Assembly: GCF_039543385.1 (NCBI RefSeq)
Contig: NZ_BAABJQ010000056.1
Location: 1 to 28,946 of the forward strand
Direction: 5' to 3'
Origin: Rugosimonospora acidiphila
GTDB lineage: Bacteria; Actinomycetota; Actinomycetes; Mycobacteriales; Micromonosporaceae
Length of the DNA stretch: 28,946 bases
The notes below the pieces were generated by a model. The model was given only the letters and a program-made list of their open reading frames with translations, was not told the origin of the DNA and did no database searches. The translations under genes and the position numbers were made by a program. This document shows positions 15,008 to 25,569 of this stretch, piece after piece; positions within the stretch are counted from its first letter, which is position 1; each line of letters starts with the position of its first letter.

Positions 15008-16281
15008 CGACGTACCTGATCAAGGGCGCGTCCATCATCGGCGCCGAGCCGACCGACCTGCTGATCCGCGACGGGGTGGTGGCGGCCGTGGGCCGCGACG
15101 CCGTGGCGGCCGGCGCCGAGGTGATCGACGCGGGCGGCCTGGTCGCCCTGCCCGGCCTGGTCGACCTGCACACCCACCTGCGCGAGCCCGGCCGGGAGGA
15201 CGCCGAGACGGTCGAGTCCGGCTCCCGTGCCGCGGCGCTGGGCGGGTACACGGCGGTCTGCGCGATGGCCAACACCGACCCGGTGGCGGACACCGCCGGC
15301 GTGGTGGAGCAGGTCTGGCGGCTCGGCGGGGCCGCCGGGCTGGTCCACGTGCAGCCGGTGGGCGCGGTCACCGTGGGCCTGGGTGGCCAGCGGCTGGCCG
15401 AACTGGGCGCGATGGCGACCTCGGCGGCCGCCGTACGGATGTTCTCCGACGACGGGCACTGCGTGAGCGATCCGCGGCTGATGCGCCGGGCGCTGGAGTA
15501 CGTCAAGGCGTTCGACGGGGTGATCGCGCAGCACGCCGAGGAGCCCAGGCTGACCTCCGGCGCGCAGATGCACGAGGGCGAGGCGTCCGCGCGGCTGGGC
15601 CTGGCCGGCTGGCCGGCGGTCGCCGAGGAGGCGATCATCGCGCGGGACGCGCTGCTGGCCGGGCACGTGGGTGCCCGCCTGCACATCTGCCACGTGTCCA
15701 CGGCGGGCAGCGTGGAGATCATCCGCAGCGCCAAGCGCGCCGGCATCCGGATCACCGCCGAGGTGACCCCGCACCACCTGCTGCTCACCGACGCGCGGGC
15801 GGAGTCCTACGACCCGGTCTTCAAGGTCAACCCGCCGCTGCGCACCGACGCCGACGTGGCCGCCCTGCGCGCGGCGCTGGCCGAGGGCGTGATCGACGCG
15901 GTGGCCACCGACCACGCGCCGCACACGATCGAGGACAAAGAGTGTGAGTGGGAATACGCGCGGCCGGGCATGCTTGGGCTCCAGACGGCGTTGTCCATCG
16001 TGATGTCGACCAAGGCGCTCAGCTGGGACGGCATCGCCGAGCGGATGTCCCGGGTGCCGGCGCGGATCGCCGGGCTGACCGAGCACGGTCGGGACCCGGC
16101 GCCGGGTGTGCCGGCGAACCTGACCCTGGTCGATCCGGCGGCCACCTGGGTGGTGGAGCCGGCCGAGTTCGCCTCGCTGTCGCGCAATACGCCGTACGCG
16201 GGGATGGAGCTGCCGGGGCGAGTAGTGGCGACACTCCTCGACGGGCGGCCGACGGTACTGGATGGGAAGGCACTGAAGTGA
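15004..16281 (+). CDS. pyrC: Dihydroorotase
   Basis: Cyclises carbamoyl aspartate to dihydroorotate. The 425 residues are typical of the long, Bacillus/actinobacterial-type dihydroorotases. The metal motif is DLHTHLREPG with H56 and H58. It is followed by GGYTAVCAMANTDPV, HICHVSTAG with further His ligands around 228-231, and the catalytic Asp in ATDHAPHTIEDKECEWEYARPG (D303). The GTG start overlaps the pyrB stop and its own stop overlaps the carA start (GTGA at each junction). The Streptomyces operon, as I recall it, has an extra gene between pyrC and carA that is absent here. Confidence 0.97.
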   Translation: MTTYLIKGASIIGAEPTDLLIRDGVVAAVGRDAVAAGAEVIDAGGLVALPGLVDLHTHLREPGREDAETVESGSRAAALGGYTAVCAMANTDPVADTAGVVEQVWRLGGAAGLVHVQPVGAVTVGLGGQRLAELGAMATSAAAVRMFSDDGHCVSDPRLMRRALEYVKAFDGVIAQHAEEPRLTSGAQMHEGEASARLGLAGWPAVAEEAIIARDALLAGHVGARLHICHVSTAGSVEIIRSAKRAGIRITAEVTPHHLLLTDARAESYDPVFKVNPPLRTDADVAALRAALAEGVIDAVATDHAPHTIEDKECEWEYARPGMLGLQTALSIVMSTKALSWDGIAERMSRVPARIAGLTEHGRDPAPGVPANLTLVDPAATWVVEPAEFASLSRNTPYAGMELPGRVVATLLDGRPTVLDGKALK

Positions 16282-17382
16282 GGCGCGAGGCGATTCTGGT
16301 CCTCGAGGACGGGCGAACCTTCCACGGTGAGGCCTACGGCAGCGTGGGGGAGACCGTCGGCGAGGCGGTGTTCGCCACCGCGATGACCGGCTACCAGGAA
16401 ACTTTGACTGATCCGTCGTACCACCGCCAGGTGGTGGTGCAGACCACACCGCACATCGGCAACACCGGGGTCAACGACGAGGACGACGAGTCCGGTCGGA
16501 TCTGGGTGGCCGGCTACGTGGTGCGCGACCCGGCCCGGCTGGCGTCGAACTGGCGCCGCCGCGGCGAGCTGGAGGACCGGCTGGCCGCCGAGGGCGTCGT
16601 CGGCATCAGCGGGGTCGACACCCGGGCACTGGCCCGGCACCTGCGCGAGCGTGGCGCGATGCGGGTGGGCCTGTCGAGCGTGGACGACGACCCGAAGGCC
16701 CTGCGCGAGCGGGTGCTGGCCGCGCCGCAGATGCTCGGTGCCGACCTGTCGGCGCAGGTGAGCACGGCGTCGCCGTACGTGGTGCCGGCACAGGGCGAGC
16801 ACCGGTTCACGGTGGCCGCGGTGGACTTCGGCATCAAGCGCAACGTGGCCCGCCGGCTGGCCGCCCGCGGGGTGACGACGCACGTACTGCCGTCGTCGTC
16901 CACCTTCGCGGACGTGGCCGCGGTCGGCGCCGACGCGGTGTTCTTCTCGCCGGGGCCGGGCGACCCGGCCACCGCCGACCGGGCCGTGGCGCTCGCCCGC
17001 GAGGTGCTGGCCCGGAAGGTGCCGCTGTTCGGGATCTGCTTCGGCAGCCAGATCCTGGGACGGGCGCTGGGCTTCGGCACGTACAAGCTGGGCTACGGGC
17101 ACCGGGGCATCAACCAGCCGGTGATGGACCGGGCCACCGGCAAGGTCGAGGTGACCTCGCACAATCACGGGTTCGCGGTCGACGCGCCGCGCGACGGCGA
17201 GGTGCAGACCGAGTTCGGCGCGGTCGAGGTGAGCCACGTGTGCCTGAACGACAACGTGGTCGAGGGGCTGCGCTGCCGGGACGTACCCGCGTTCACGGTG
17301 CAGTACCACCCGGAGGCGGCGGCCGGTCCGCACGACGCCGACTACCTGTTCGACCGGTTCGCCGCGTTGCTGGGAGGCCCGA

Positions 17383-17390
<8 letters not shown>
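16278..17390 (+). CDS. carA: Carbamoyl phosphate synthase small (glutaminase) subunit
   Basis: Hydrolyses glutamine and channels ammonia to CarB for carbamoyl phosphate, used for both UMP and arginine. The 370 residues have the N-terminal CPSase_sm domain (LVLEDGRTFHGEAYG, FATAMTGYQETLTDPSY, GISGVDTRALARHLRE) and a class I glutamine amidotransferase domain with nucleophile Cys254 in FGICFGSQILGRALG, then NHGFAVD and the His344/Glu346 pair in QYHPEAAAGPHD. Ser replaces the more common Asn or His after GICFG, which need not affect the triad. GGGAAGG precedes the GTG start. It overlaps carB by 8 bp. Confidence 0.97.
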
Positions 17391-20820
<3,430 letters not shown>

Positions 20821-20821
20821 G

Positions 20822-21868
20822 ATGCCGGCCGCGGGCCGGACGAGTGCCGCGTACCGTCGCCTGGCCCGGCCGGTGCTGTTCCGGCTGGGCGGCGGCGACG
20901 CCGAACGGGCCCACGAGTGGACGCTGCGCCGGCTGGAGTGGGCCTCCGGGCGCCCGGCCGCGCTGGCCCTGCTGCGTGGCCTGGGCGCCCCGGCGGCACC
21001 GCGCACGGTGTTCGGGGTGCGCTTCCCGAACCCGGTAGGGGTGGCGGCCGGGGTGGACAAGGACGGCAGGGCGCTGCCCGCCTGGGCGGCGCTGGGCTTC
21101 GGGTTCGTCGAGGCGGGCACGGTCACTGGCCGGGCGCAGCCGGGTAACCCCCGGCCGCGGCTGTTCCGGCTGCCCGCGCACGAGGCGATCATCAATCGGA
21201 TGGGGTTCAACAACGCCGGCGCCGCCGCGTTGGCCGCACGGCTGGCCGCCGCTGGCCCCGGCCGCGTGCCGCTGGGCATCAGCCTCGGCAAGTCGAAGGT
21301 GACCCCGCTGGACGAGGCGGTCGAGGACTACCTGACGTCGCTGCGGGCGGTTCGCCCGTACGCCGACTACCTGGCGGTCAACGTCAGCTCGCCCAACACC
21401 CCCGGGCTGCGCAGCCTGCAGGATCGCGATCAGCTCGGTGCCCTGCTCGGCGCGCTGCGGGCCGAGGCGGGAACGACGCCGCTGCTGGTCAAGATCGCGC
21501 CCGATCTCACCGACCACGCGATCGGGGAGGTGCTGGAGGTGTGCGCGGAGCACGGGGTCTCCGGCCTGATCGCGACCAACACCACGCTGTCCCGTGACGG
21601 CCTGGGTGGACCGCCCGGCGGCCAGCCGACCGGGGTGGCGGGCGAGGCCGGCGGCCTGTCCGGCCGTCCGCTGACCCGGCGGGCCCTGGATGTGGTCACC
21701 TTCGTCTGCAAGCGCACGGAGCTACCGGTGATCGGGGTAGGGGGGATCATGACGCCGGACGACGCGCTGCGGATGTTCGACGCGGGTGCCAGCCTGGTCC
21801 AGCTGTACAGCGGCCTGATCTACCACGGTCCCGGCCTGGCCAAGGCGATCGTCAGGGCCGTGCGATGA
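20822..21868 (+). CDS. pyrD: Dihydroorotate dehydrogenase (quinone), class 2
   Basis: Oxidises dihydroorotate to orotate and passes electrons through FMN to membrane quinone. The 348 residues have the N-terminal helical extension typical of class 2 enzymes (AAYRRLARPVLFRLGGGDAERAHEWTL), which docks on the membrane. The barrel has GVAAGVDKDGRALPAW, FVEAGTVTGRAQPGNPRPRLFRL, NRMGFNNAGA, the catalytic Ser in LAVNVSSPNTPGLRSLQ, and IGVGGIMTPDDALRMFDAGASLVQLYSGLIYHGP for FMN phosphate. It starts 1 bp after the carB stop. A nine-codon open frame then links it to bioA. Confidence 0.97.
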   Translation: MPAAGRTSAAYRRLARPVLFRLGGGDAERAHEWTLRRLEWASGRPAALALLRGLGAPAAPRTVFGVRFPNPVGVAAGVDKDGRALPAWAALGFGFVEAGTVTGRAQPGNPRPRLFRLPAHEAIINRMGFNNAGAAALAARLAAAGPGRVPLGISLGKSKVTPLDEAVEDYLTSLRAVRPYADYLAVNVSSPNTPGLRSLQDRDQLGALLGALRAEAGTTPLLVKIAPDLTDHAIGEVLEVCAEHGVSGLIATNTTLSRDGLGGPPGGQPTGVAGEAGGLSGRPLTRRALDVVTFVCKRTELPVIGVGGIMTPDDALRMFDAGASLVQLYSGLIYHGPGLAKAIVRAVR

Positions 21869-21894
21869 GCGAGCGCGGCGAGGTGGCGCGATGA
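21865..21894 (+). CDS. Possible nine-codon coupling ORF between pyrD and bioA
   Basis: ATG at 21865 overlaps the pyrD stop (ATGA). The frame encodes MSERGEVAR, and its stop overlaps the bioA start (ATGA). The segment also contains the bioA Shine-Dalgarno GAGGTGG. The layout could carry terminating ribosomes from pyrD to bioA. No homologue is claimed, and it may be only chance plus ribosome-binding sequence. Confidence 0.3.
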   Translation: MSERGEVAR

Positions 21895-23186
21895 GTGAGT
21901 TCGGTTCCGCGATGAGCCCGGATGAGCTGCTCAAGCTGGACCGGGCGCACGTCTGGCATCCGTACGGACCGATGCCCGGGGTGCGCGACAGCTACCCGGT
22001 CACCTCCGCCGAGGGGGTGCGGCTGCGGCTGGCCGACGGGCGGGAGCTGATCGACGGGATGTCGTCCTGGTGGGCGGCGATCCACGGGTACCGGCACCCG
22101 GTGCTGGACGAGGCGGTCCGCGACCAGCTCGGGCGGATGAGCCACGTGATGTTCGGTGGCCTGACCCACGAGCCCGCCGTGCGGCTGTGCGCCACGCTGG
22201 TCGAGCTGACCGGGCTGGACCACGTCTTCCTCAGCGACTCCGGCTCGGTGAGCGTCGAGGTCGCCATCAAGATGTGCCTGCAGTACTGGCGCTCGCGCGG
22301 CCGGCCGGCCAAGCGGCGGCTGCTGACCTGGCGGGGCGGGTACCACGGGGACACCTTCCACCCGATGAGCGTGTGCGACCCCGAGGGCGGGATGCACCGG
22401 CTGTGGGCCGGGGTGCTGCCCGAGCAGGTGTTCGTGCCCGAGCCGCCGGCGGGCTTCGACGCGCCGGCCGACCCCGGGTACTCCGACCTGCTGGCCGACG
22501 CCATCGCCCGGCACGCCGACGAGCTGGCGGCGGTGATCGTCGAGCCGGTGGTGCAGGGCGCCGGCGGCATGCGCTTCCACAGCCCGGCGTACCTGCGGGC
22601 GCTGCGCGAGCTGTGTGACGAGCACGACGTGCTGCTGGTGTTCGACGAGATCGCCACCGGGTTCGGCCGCAGCGGCACGATGTTCGCCATGCACCACGCG
22701 GGCGTGCGGCCCGACGTGATGTGCGTGGGCAAGGCGCTGACCGGCGGGTACCTGTCGCTGGCCGCCACGCTGTGCGACGGGCGGGTGGCTGAGGGGATCT
22801 CCGGGGGAGAGGTGCCGGTCCTGGCCCACGGCCCGACCTTCATGGGCAATCCGCTGGCCTGCGCGGTGGCCAACGCCTCGATCGGGCTGCTGCGGGCCGG
22901 CGACTGGGCCGGCGAGGTGTCCCGGATCTCGGCGGGGCTGCGCTCGGCGCTGGAGCCGGCCCGGTCGGTGCCGGGCGTGCGCGACGTGCGGGTACAGGGC
23001 GCGATAGGGGTGGTCCAGCTCGACCACGAGGTGGACCTGGCGGCGGCCACCGAGGCTGCCGTGGCGCACGGGGTGTGGCTGCGGCCGTTCCGCGACCTGA
23101 TCTACGCCATGCCGCCGTACGTGACGAGAGACGCCGAGGTCGCCCAGATCGGCGCCGCCATCACCGCCGCGGCCGGGGCGGGCTGA
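21891..23186 (+). CDS. bioA: Adenosylmethionine--8-amino-7-oxononanoate aminotransferase
   Basis: Transfers the amino group of S-adenosylmethionine to KAPA to give DAPA in biotin synthesis; a class III, PLP-dependent aminotransferase. The 431 residues show BioA-specific features: HVWHPYGPM near the start, MSSWWAAIHGYRHPVLDEA, LSDSGSVSVEVAIKMCLQYW, WRGGYHGDTFHPMSVCDPEGGMH, VFDEIATGFGRSG (D252, PLP ring), VGKALTGGYLSLAATL with the PLP Lys281, and HGPTFMGNPLACAVA. GAGGTGG lies 4-5 nt before the ATG. It sits between pyrD and pyrF; no other biotin genes are present, so it is an isolated pathway gene carried by the pyrimidine operon. Its substrate SAM is made by MetK further along. Confidence 0.95.
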   Translation: MSEFGSAMSPDELLKLDRAHVWHPYGPMPGVRDSYPVTSAEGVRLRLADGRELIDGMSSWWAAIHGYRHPVLDEAVRDQLGRMSHVMFGGLTHEPAVRLCATLVELTGLDHVFLSDSGSVSVEVAIKMCLQYWRSRGRPAKRRLLTWRGGYHGDTFHPMSVCDPEGGMHRLWAGVLPEQVFVPEPPAGFDAPADPGYSDLLADAIARHADELAAVIVEPVVQGAGGMRFHSPAYLRALRELCDEHDVLLVFDEIATGFGRSGTMFAMHHAGVRPDVMCVGKALTGGYLSLAATLCDGRVAEGISGGEVPVLAHGPTFMGNPLACAVANASIGLLRAGDWAGEVSRISAGLRSALEPARSVPGVRDVRVQGAIGVVQLDHEVDLAAATEAAVAHGVWLRPFRDLIYAMPPYVTRDAEVAQIGAAITAAAGAG

Positions 23187-23190
23187 GCCC

Positions 23191-23206
23191 GGCCCGGCAC
23201 CGGGCC
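23191..23206 (+). terminator. Hairpin just after bioA
   Basis: GGCCCGG and CCGGGCC flank CA, giving effectively a 6-bp GC stem with a 4-nt loop, starting 5 nt past the bioA stop. It could terminate or attenuate the pyr operon transcript. There is no U tract. Confidence 0.45.
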
Positions 23207-23232
23207 GCGTCCAGCAGACTCCCCGCCCTGGG

Positions 23233-23317
23233 CCCAGCCCGGCCGTGCCCAGCCGTGCCCAGCCCGGCCGTGCCCAGCCCGGCCGTGCCCAGCCCGGCCG
23301 TGCCCAGCCCGGCTCGG
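23233..23317. repeat. 15-bp minisatellite in the bioA-pyrF spacer
   Basis: Four exact copies of CCCAGCCCGGCCGTG (23233, 23258, 23273, 23288), one copy lacking 5 bp (23248-23257) and a degenerate final copy (23303-23317) lie in tandem with no spacers. The near-perfect identity indicates recent expansion by slippage or unequal crossing-over. Confidence 0.95.
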
Positions 23318-23340
23318 CTGGCCTGGCTCGGCTGGCCTGG
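23313..23340. repeat. 14-bp direct duplication
   Basis: CTCGGCTGGCCTGG occurs twice, end to end, continuing directly from the 15-bp array. A further pair of near-identical 16-bp copies beginning GCACGGGTTCG follows near 23340 and 23369. Confidence 0.9.
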
Positions 23341-23393
23341 CACGGGTTCGCACGGAAGGACCGTCGTGCACGGGTTCGGACGGCTGGCCCGCG

Positions 23394-23410
23394 GGCGGGC
23401 CGGGCCCGCC
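23394..23410. repeat. 17-bp perfect palindrome
   Basis: GGCGGGCC and GGCCCGCC flank one G. As RNA it would form a very stable short hairpin within the untranslated spacer. Confidence 0.8.
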
Positions 23411-23420
23411 AGGCTGCGGC

Positions 23421-23460
23421 GCCGGTGCCCCGGGGCGCCACGGTGCCCCGGGGCACCGGC
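23421..23460. repeat. Nested palindromes in the bioA-pyrF spacer
   Basis: An 18-bp perfect palindrome, CGGTGCCCC/GGGGCACCG, occupies 23441-23458 and is preceded directly by a copy with two changes (23423-23440). The outer arms GCCGGTGCCCC (23421-23431) and GGGGCACCGGC (23450-23460) also pair perfectly. The DNA could extrude a cruciform and the RNA has competing folds. The rest of 23187-23619 holds no gene that I can support. Confidence 0.85.
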
Positions 23461-23582
23461 ACAAGCTCCGCGGGCCGGCACGGGGGCTTGGGGGCCGGTA
23501 CAGGGGCCTTGACCGGCCACGGCGCCGCGGGCTCCGGCAATGCCAGGAGGCATGGCTCGGCCCGCGCGGCGGGTCGAGCGGC

Positions 23583-23590
23583 TATATATT
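23583..23590 (+). promoter_or_regulatory. AT-rich -10 candidate for pyrF
   Basis: TATATATT is the only AT-rich island in a very GC-rich spacer and lies 30 bp before the pyrF start. A transcript would begin near 23597, just before GAGAGGA. No clear -35 is seen. A separate pyrF promoter fits the large, structured gap after bioA. Confidence 0.5.
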
Positions 23591-23619
23591 GCCAGTTGTC
23601 CGAGTTGAGAGGAATTACC

Positions 23620-24462
23620 GTGACGGAGAGTTTCGGGGCCCGGCTGGAGGCCGCCCTCGCGGCGCGCGGGCGACTGTGTGTCGGTGTCGACCCGCACGCG
23701 TCGCTTCTGTCCGCTTGGGGGCTAAGTGACGATCCTGCCGGGTTGGAGCGATTCAGCGCCATCGTGGTCGAGGCGCTGGCCGACCGGGTCGCCGTTTTCA
23801 AGCCTCAGTCGGCGTTTTATGAGCGTTTCGGCACCAGGGGCACGGCCGTCCTTGAGTCAACTATCCGACAGTTGCGATCGGCGGGTGCGCTTGTGATCTT
23901 GGACGTCAAGCGGGGCGATATCGGCTCCACGGCGGCCGCGTACGGCCAGGCGTACCTCGACCCATCGAGTCCGATGTACGCCGACGCGATCACCGTGAGC
24001 CCATTTCTCGGCTTCGGCTCGCTCCGACCAATGATCGAGATCGCTGATCAATCCGGCAGTGGCCTATTCGTCCTCGCGCTCACCTCGAATCCGGAAGGGC
24101 CCTCGATCCAGCACGCCCGAACGGCCGACGGGCGCACCGTCGGTCAGCTCATCCTCGACGAGGTTTCCCAGGTCAACGCCGGTGTGCAGCCGATGGGCAA
24201 CGTCGGAGTGGTGGTCGGCGCGACGATCGGGAAAACCGATCATGACTTCAGTTCCGTCAATGGCCCGATCCTCGCGCCGGGCCTTGGCGCGCAGGGTGCC
24301 GGCGCGGCCGACTTGGAAATCGTTTTCGGGGATGCCCGGCGTTCCGTGCTGCCGTCGTACTCCCGGGAGATCCTCGGCGAGGGGCCGGACACGGCGCGGC
24401 TACGCGTCGCAACCGAACGTGCGTTGGCCGCCTGCGAGGTAGCGCTGGCAACTACCTCCTGA
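23620..24462 (+). CDS. pyrF: Orotidine 5'-phosphate decarboxylase (group 2)
   Basis: Decarboxylates OMP to UMP, the last step of the pathway. The 280 residues match the longer group 2 family: RLCVGVDPHASLL near the start, VAVFKPQSAFYERFG, the active-site LDVKRGDIGST (D95, K97), ITVSPFLGFGSLRP, GVVVGATIGK and LAPGLGAQGAG. GAGAGGA lies 7 nt before the GTG at 23620; the open frame extends upstream into the minisatellite, but that part is not gene-like. Base use differs from the neighbours: by hand, about a quarter of the first 100 codons end in A or T, against about 2 in 60 for carB. The final codon runs straight into an inverted repeat. Confidence 0.95.
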   Translation: MTESFGARLEAALAARGRLCVGVDPHASLLSAWGLSDDPAGLERFSAIVVEALADRVAVFKPQSAFYERFGTRGTAVLESTIRQLRSAGALVILDVKRGDIGSTAAAYGQAYLDPSSPMYADAITVSPFLGFGSLRPMIEIADQSGSGLFVLALTSNPEGPSIQHARTADGRTVGQLILDEVSQVNAGVQPMGNVGVVVGATIGKTDHDFSSVNGPILAPGLGAQGAGAADLEIVFGDARRSVLPSYSREILGEGPDTARLRVATERALAACEVALATTS

Positions 24463-24479
24463 TCACAATTTTCGTGATC
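24461..24479. terminator. Inverted repeat at the pyrF stop
   Basis: GATCAC (24461-24466) and GTGATC (24474-24479) flank AATTTTC and begin within the pyrF stop codon. It could be a weak terminator or an operator ahead of the mihF promoter, which starts 15 bp downstream. Confidence 0.4.
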
Positions 24480-24493
24480 TGCCGCGTCCGACG

Positions 24494-24522
24494 TTGCCGA
24501 AACGGTCGCTGGCCGCTAGTTT
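24494..24522 (+). promoter_or_regulatory. mihF promoter
   Basis: -35 TTGCCG (24494-24499) and -10 TAGTTT (24517-24522) are 17 bp apart. The transcript would start near 24529, leaving an 80-nt leader with no structure that I can assign. The spacing and hexamers are good for an actinobacterial housekeeping promoter. Confidence 0.6.
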
Positions 24523-24608
24523 TCCCGGCGCTGGGAACCACACGCACACCACGATTCACATGCGCCGTGCAGCTAGGTACCGGCGCGAGATGGACCTGAG
24601 GAGAACTG

Positions 24609-24929
24609 GTGCCGCTCCCCACACTGAGCCCCGAACAGCGTGCCGCTGCGCTGGAGAAGGCTGCGGAGATTCGCAAGGCCCGTGCAGAGCTTAAGGAGCA
24701 GCTCAAGGCGGGCAAGATCACGCTGGCGGCCGTGCTGGACCGGGCTGAGAACGACGAAGTCGTTGGAAAGCTCAAGGTGTCGGCCGTGTTGCAGGCCCTG
24801 CCCGGGATCGGCAAGATCCGGGCAACTCAGATCATGGAGAAGCTGAAGATCGCTGATAGCCGCCGCCTGCGCGGCCTCGGTGACCAGCAGCGCAAGGCAC
24901 TGCTTGGGGAGTTCGCCACCGGCAAGTGA
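24609..24929 (+). CDS. mihF: Integration host factor, actinobacterial type (mIHF/sIHF)
   Basis: A small, abundant, sequence-tolerant nucleoid protein that bends DNA and affects replication, recombination and development; unrelated to IHF-alpha/beta. The 106 residues match the family: LPTLSPEQRAAALEKAAEIRKARAELKEQL as the N-terminal helix, ENDEVVGKLKVSAVLQALPGIGKIRATQIMEKLKI holding the helix-two-turn-helix-like DNA-binding core, and SRRLRGLGDQQRKALLGEF at the end. A strong GAGGAG five bases before the GTG sets the start. Like pyrF it uses more A/T-ending codons than nearby genes (about 13 of the first 56 by hand). Downstream, where gmk is expected, only a remnant is found. Confidence 0.96.
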   Translation: MPLPTLSPEQRAAALEKAAEIRKARAELKEQLKAGKITLAAVLDRAENDEVVGKLKVSAVLQALPGIGKIRATQIMEKLKIADSRRLRGLGDQQRKALLGEFATGK

Positions 24930-24953
24930 GCCGGTGAGCGTGCTCAACAGGCA

Positions 24954-25140
24954 GTGAGCAACGACGATGCGCGTCCGGCAGCTCGACCGGCGGCCCGGTC
25001 CGGACCCTTCGGGGTACGGCCGGGGCAGGTGATCGAGCTGATCCGGGCGCGCTCGCCCATTCCCCGGGTTTTCGGGGGAGGGCGGGGAAGCCGGGTCGTG
25101 GCGCGGACGAGCGCCTCCGGCGGCGGCTCGCCCGATACCC
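24954..25140 (+). pseudogene. gmk: Decayed guanylate kinase (gmk) remnant
   Basis: In actinobacteria gmk normally lies between mihF and rpoZ. Here only about 304 bp separate them, against roughly 600 for an intact gmk. A GTG-led frame from 24954 reads SNDDARPAAR, then SGPFGVRPGQVIELIRARSP. I align this to the usual gmk N-terminus with P-loop SGPSGVGK(D/G)SVIELIRARSP. The P-loop lysine is gone (VRPG for VGKG) and similarity stops near 25060. A later VVARTSAS could be the C-terminal VVNTS segment, but that is weak. The nucleotide-binding core and the whole GMP-binding domain are missing, so no kinase can be made. Guanylate kinase is essential, so an intact copy should exist elsewhere. The alignment is from memory of the family. 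Confidence 0.6.
25061..25078 (+). terminator. Hairpin at the remnant's break
   Basis: CCCCG (25062-25066) and CGGGG (25073-25077) enclose GGTTTT, with flanking T/A able to extend the stem over a bulge. It sits where gmk similarity ends and could terminate the mihF transcript. Confidence 0.35.
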
Positions 25141-25186
25141 GGGCAGCGGGCCCGCGACGTGCGGGAACCCGTGACCGAGAGCTTGG

Positions 25187-25192
25187 TAAGCT
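25187..25192 (+). promoter_or_regulatory. Candidate -10 for rpoZ
   Basis: TAAGCT at 25187-25192, within a small direct repeat of GCTTGGT, would start transcription near 25199, 35 nt before the rpoZ start. There is no clear -35. Confidence 0.4.
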
Positions 25193-25233
25193 TGGTCGGT
25201 TGCCCATCGATACCCCCGAGCATGAGGACTGCC

Positions 25234-25491
25234 GTGACCGTCGCGAATCCCGAAGGCATCACCAACCCGCCGATCGACGAACTGCTCGACAAGACCGCGT
25301 CCAAGTACTCGCTGGTCATCTTCGCGGCCAAGCGTGCCCGCCAGATCAACGCCTACTACAGCCAGCTGGGCGAGGGCCTGCTGGAGTACGTCGGCCCGCT
25401 GGTGGAGACCACCCCGCAGGAGAAGCCGCTGTCCATCGCGATGCGGGAGATCAACTCCGGACTGCTGGTCGCCGAGCCCATCGAGGGCTGA
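25234..25491 (+). CDS. rpoZ: RNA polymerase omega subunit
   Basis: Omega assists folding and assembly of the beta' subunit of RNA polymerase. The 85 residues contain the family core GITNPPIDELLDKTASKYSLVIFAAKRARQINAYYSQL and the actinobacterial tail GEGLLEYVGPLVETTPQEKPLSIAMREINSGLL. The GTG at 25234 is preferred because GAGGA lies 5 nt before it; an in-frame ATG four codons earlier has no such site. Position before coaBC-metK-priA is the usual actinobacterial order. The 78-bp gap to coaBC has no promoter that I can see, so the two may be co-transcribed. Confidence 0.97.
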   Translation: MTVANPEGITNPPIDELLDKTASKYSLVIFAAKRARQINAYYSQLGEGLLEYVGPLVETTPQEKPLSIAMREINSGLLVAEPIEG

Positions 25492-25569
25492 CCCGACCGG
25501 TGGCGGCCGCGTCCGCGAGCGACCGGCCGCGGGCGGTCGTCGCCCGTGGCCGTCATTGAGAGGTTTTTC

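Noticed and set aside
17031..17060. Loss of the usual residue after GICFG in CarA
   Set aside because: The Cys254/His344/Glu346 triad is intact, and this position varies in actinobacteria.
23233..23340. CRISPR-like array
   Set aside because: The 15-bp units abut directly with no unique spacers and no cas genes are present; it is a minisatellite.
23245..23619. In-frame upstream extension of pyrF through the minisatellite
   Set aside because: It encodes repeated RAQPG and other low-complexity sequence absent from the family, while a good ribosome-binding site and the expected N-terminus occur at 23620.
24461..24479. CRP-type binding site at the pyrF stop
   Set aside because: The halves are GATCAC...GTGATC, the reverse orientation of the CRP consensus TGTGA-N6-TCACA, so it is listed only as a weak hairpin or operator.
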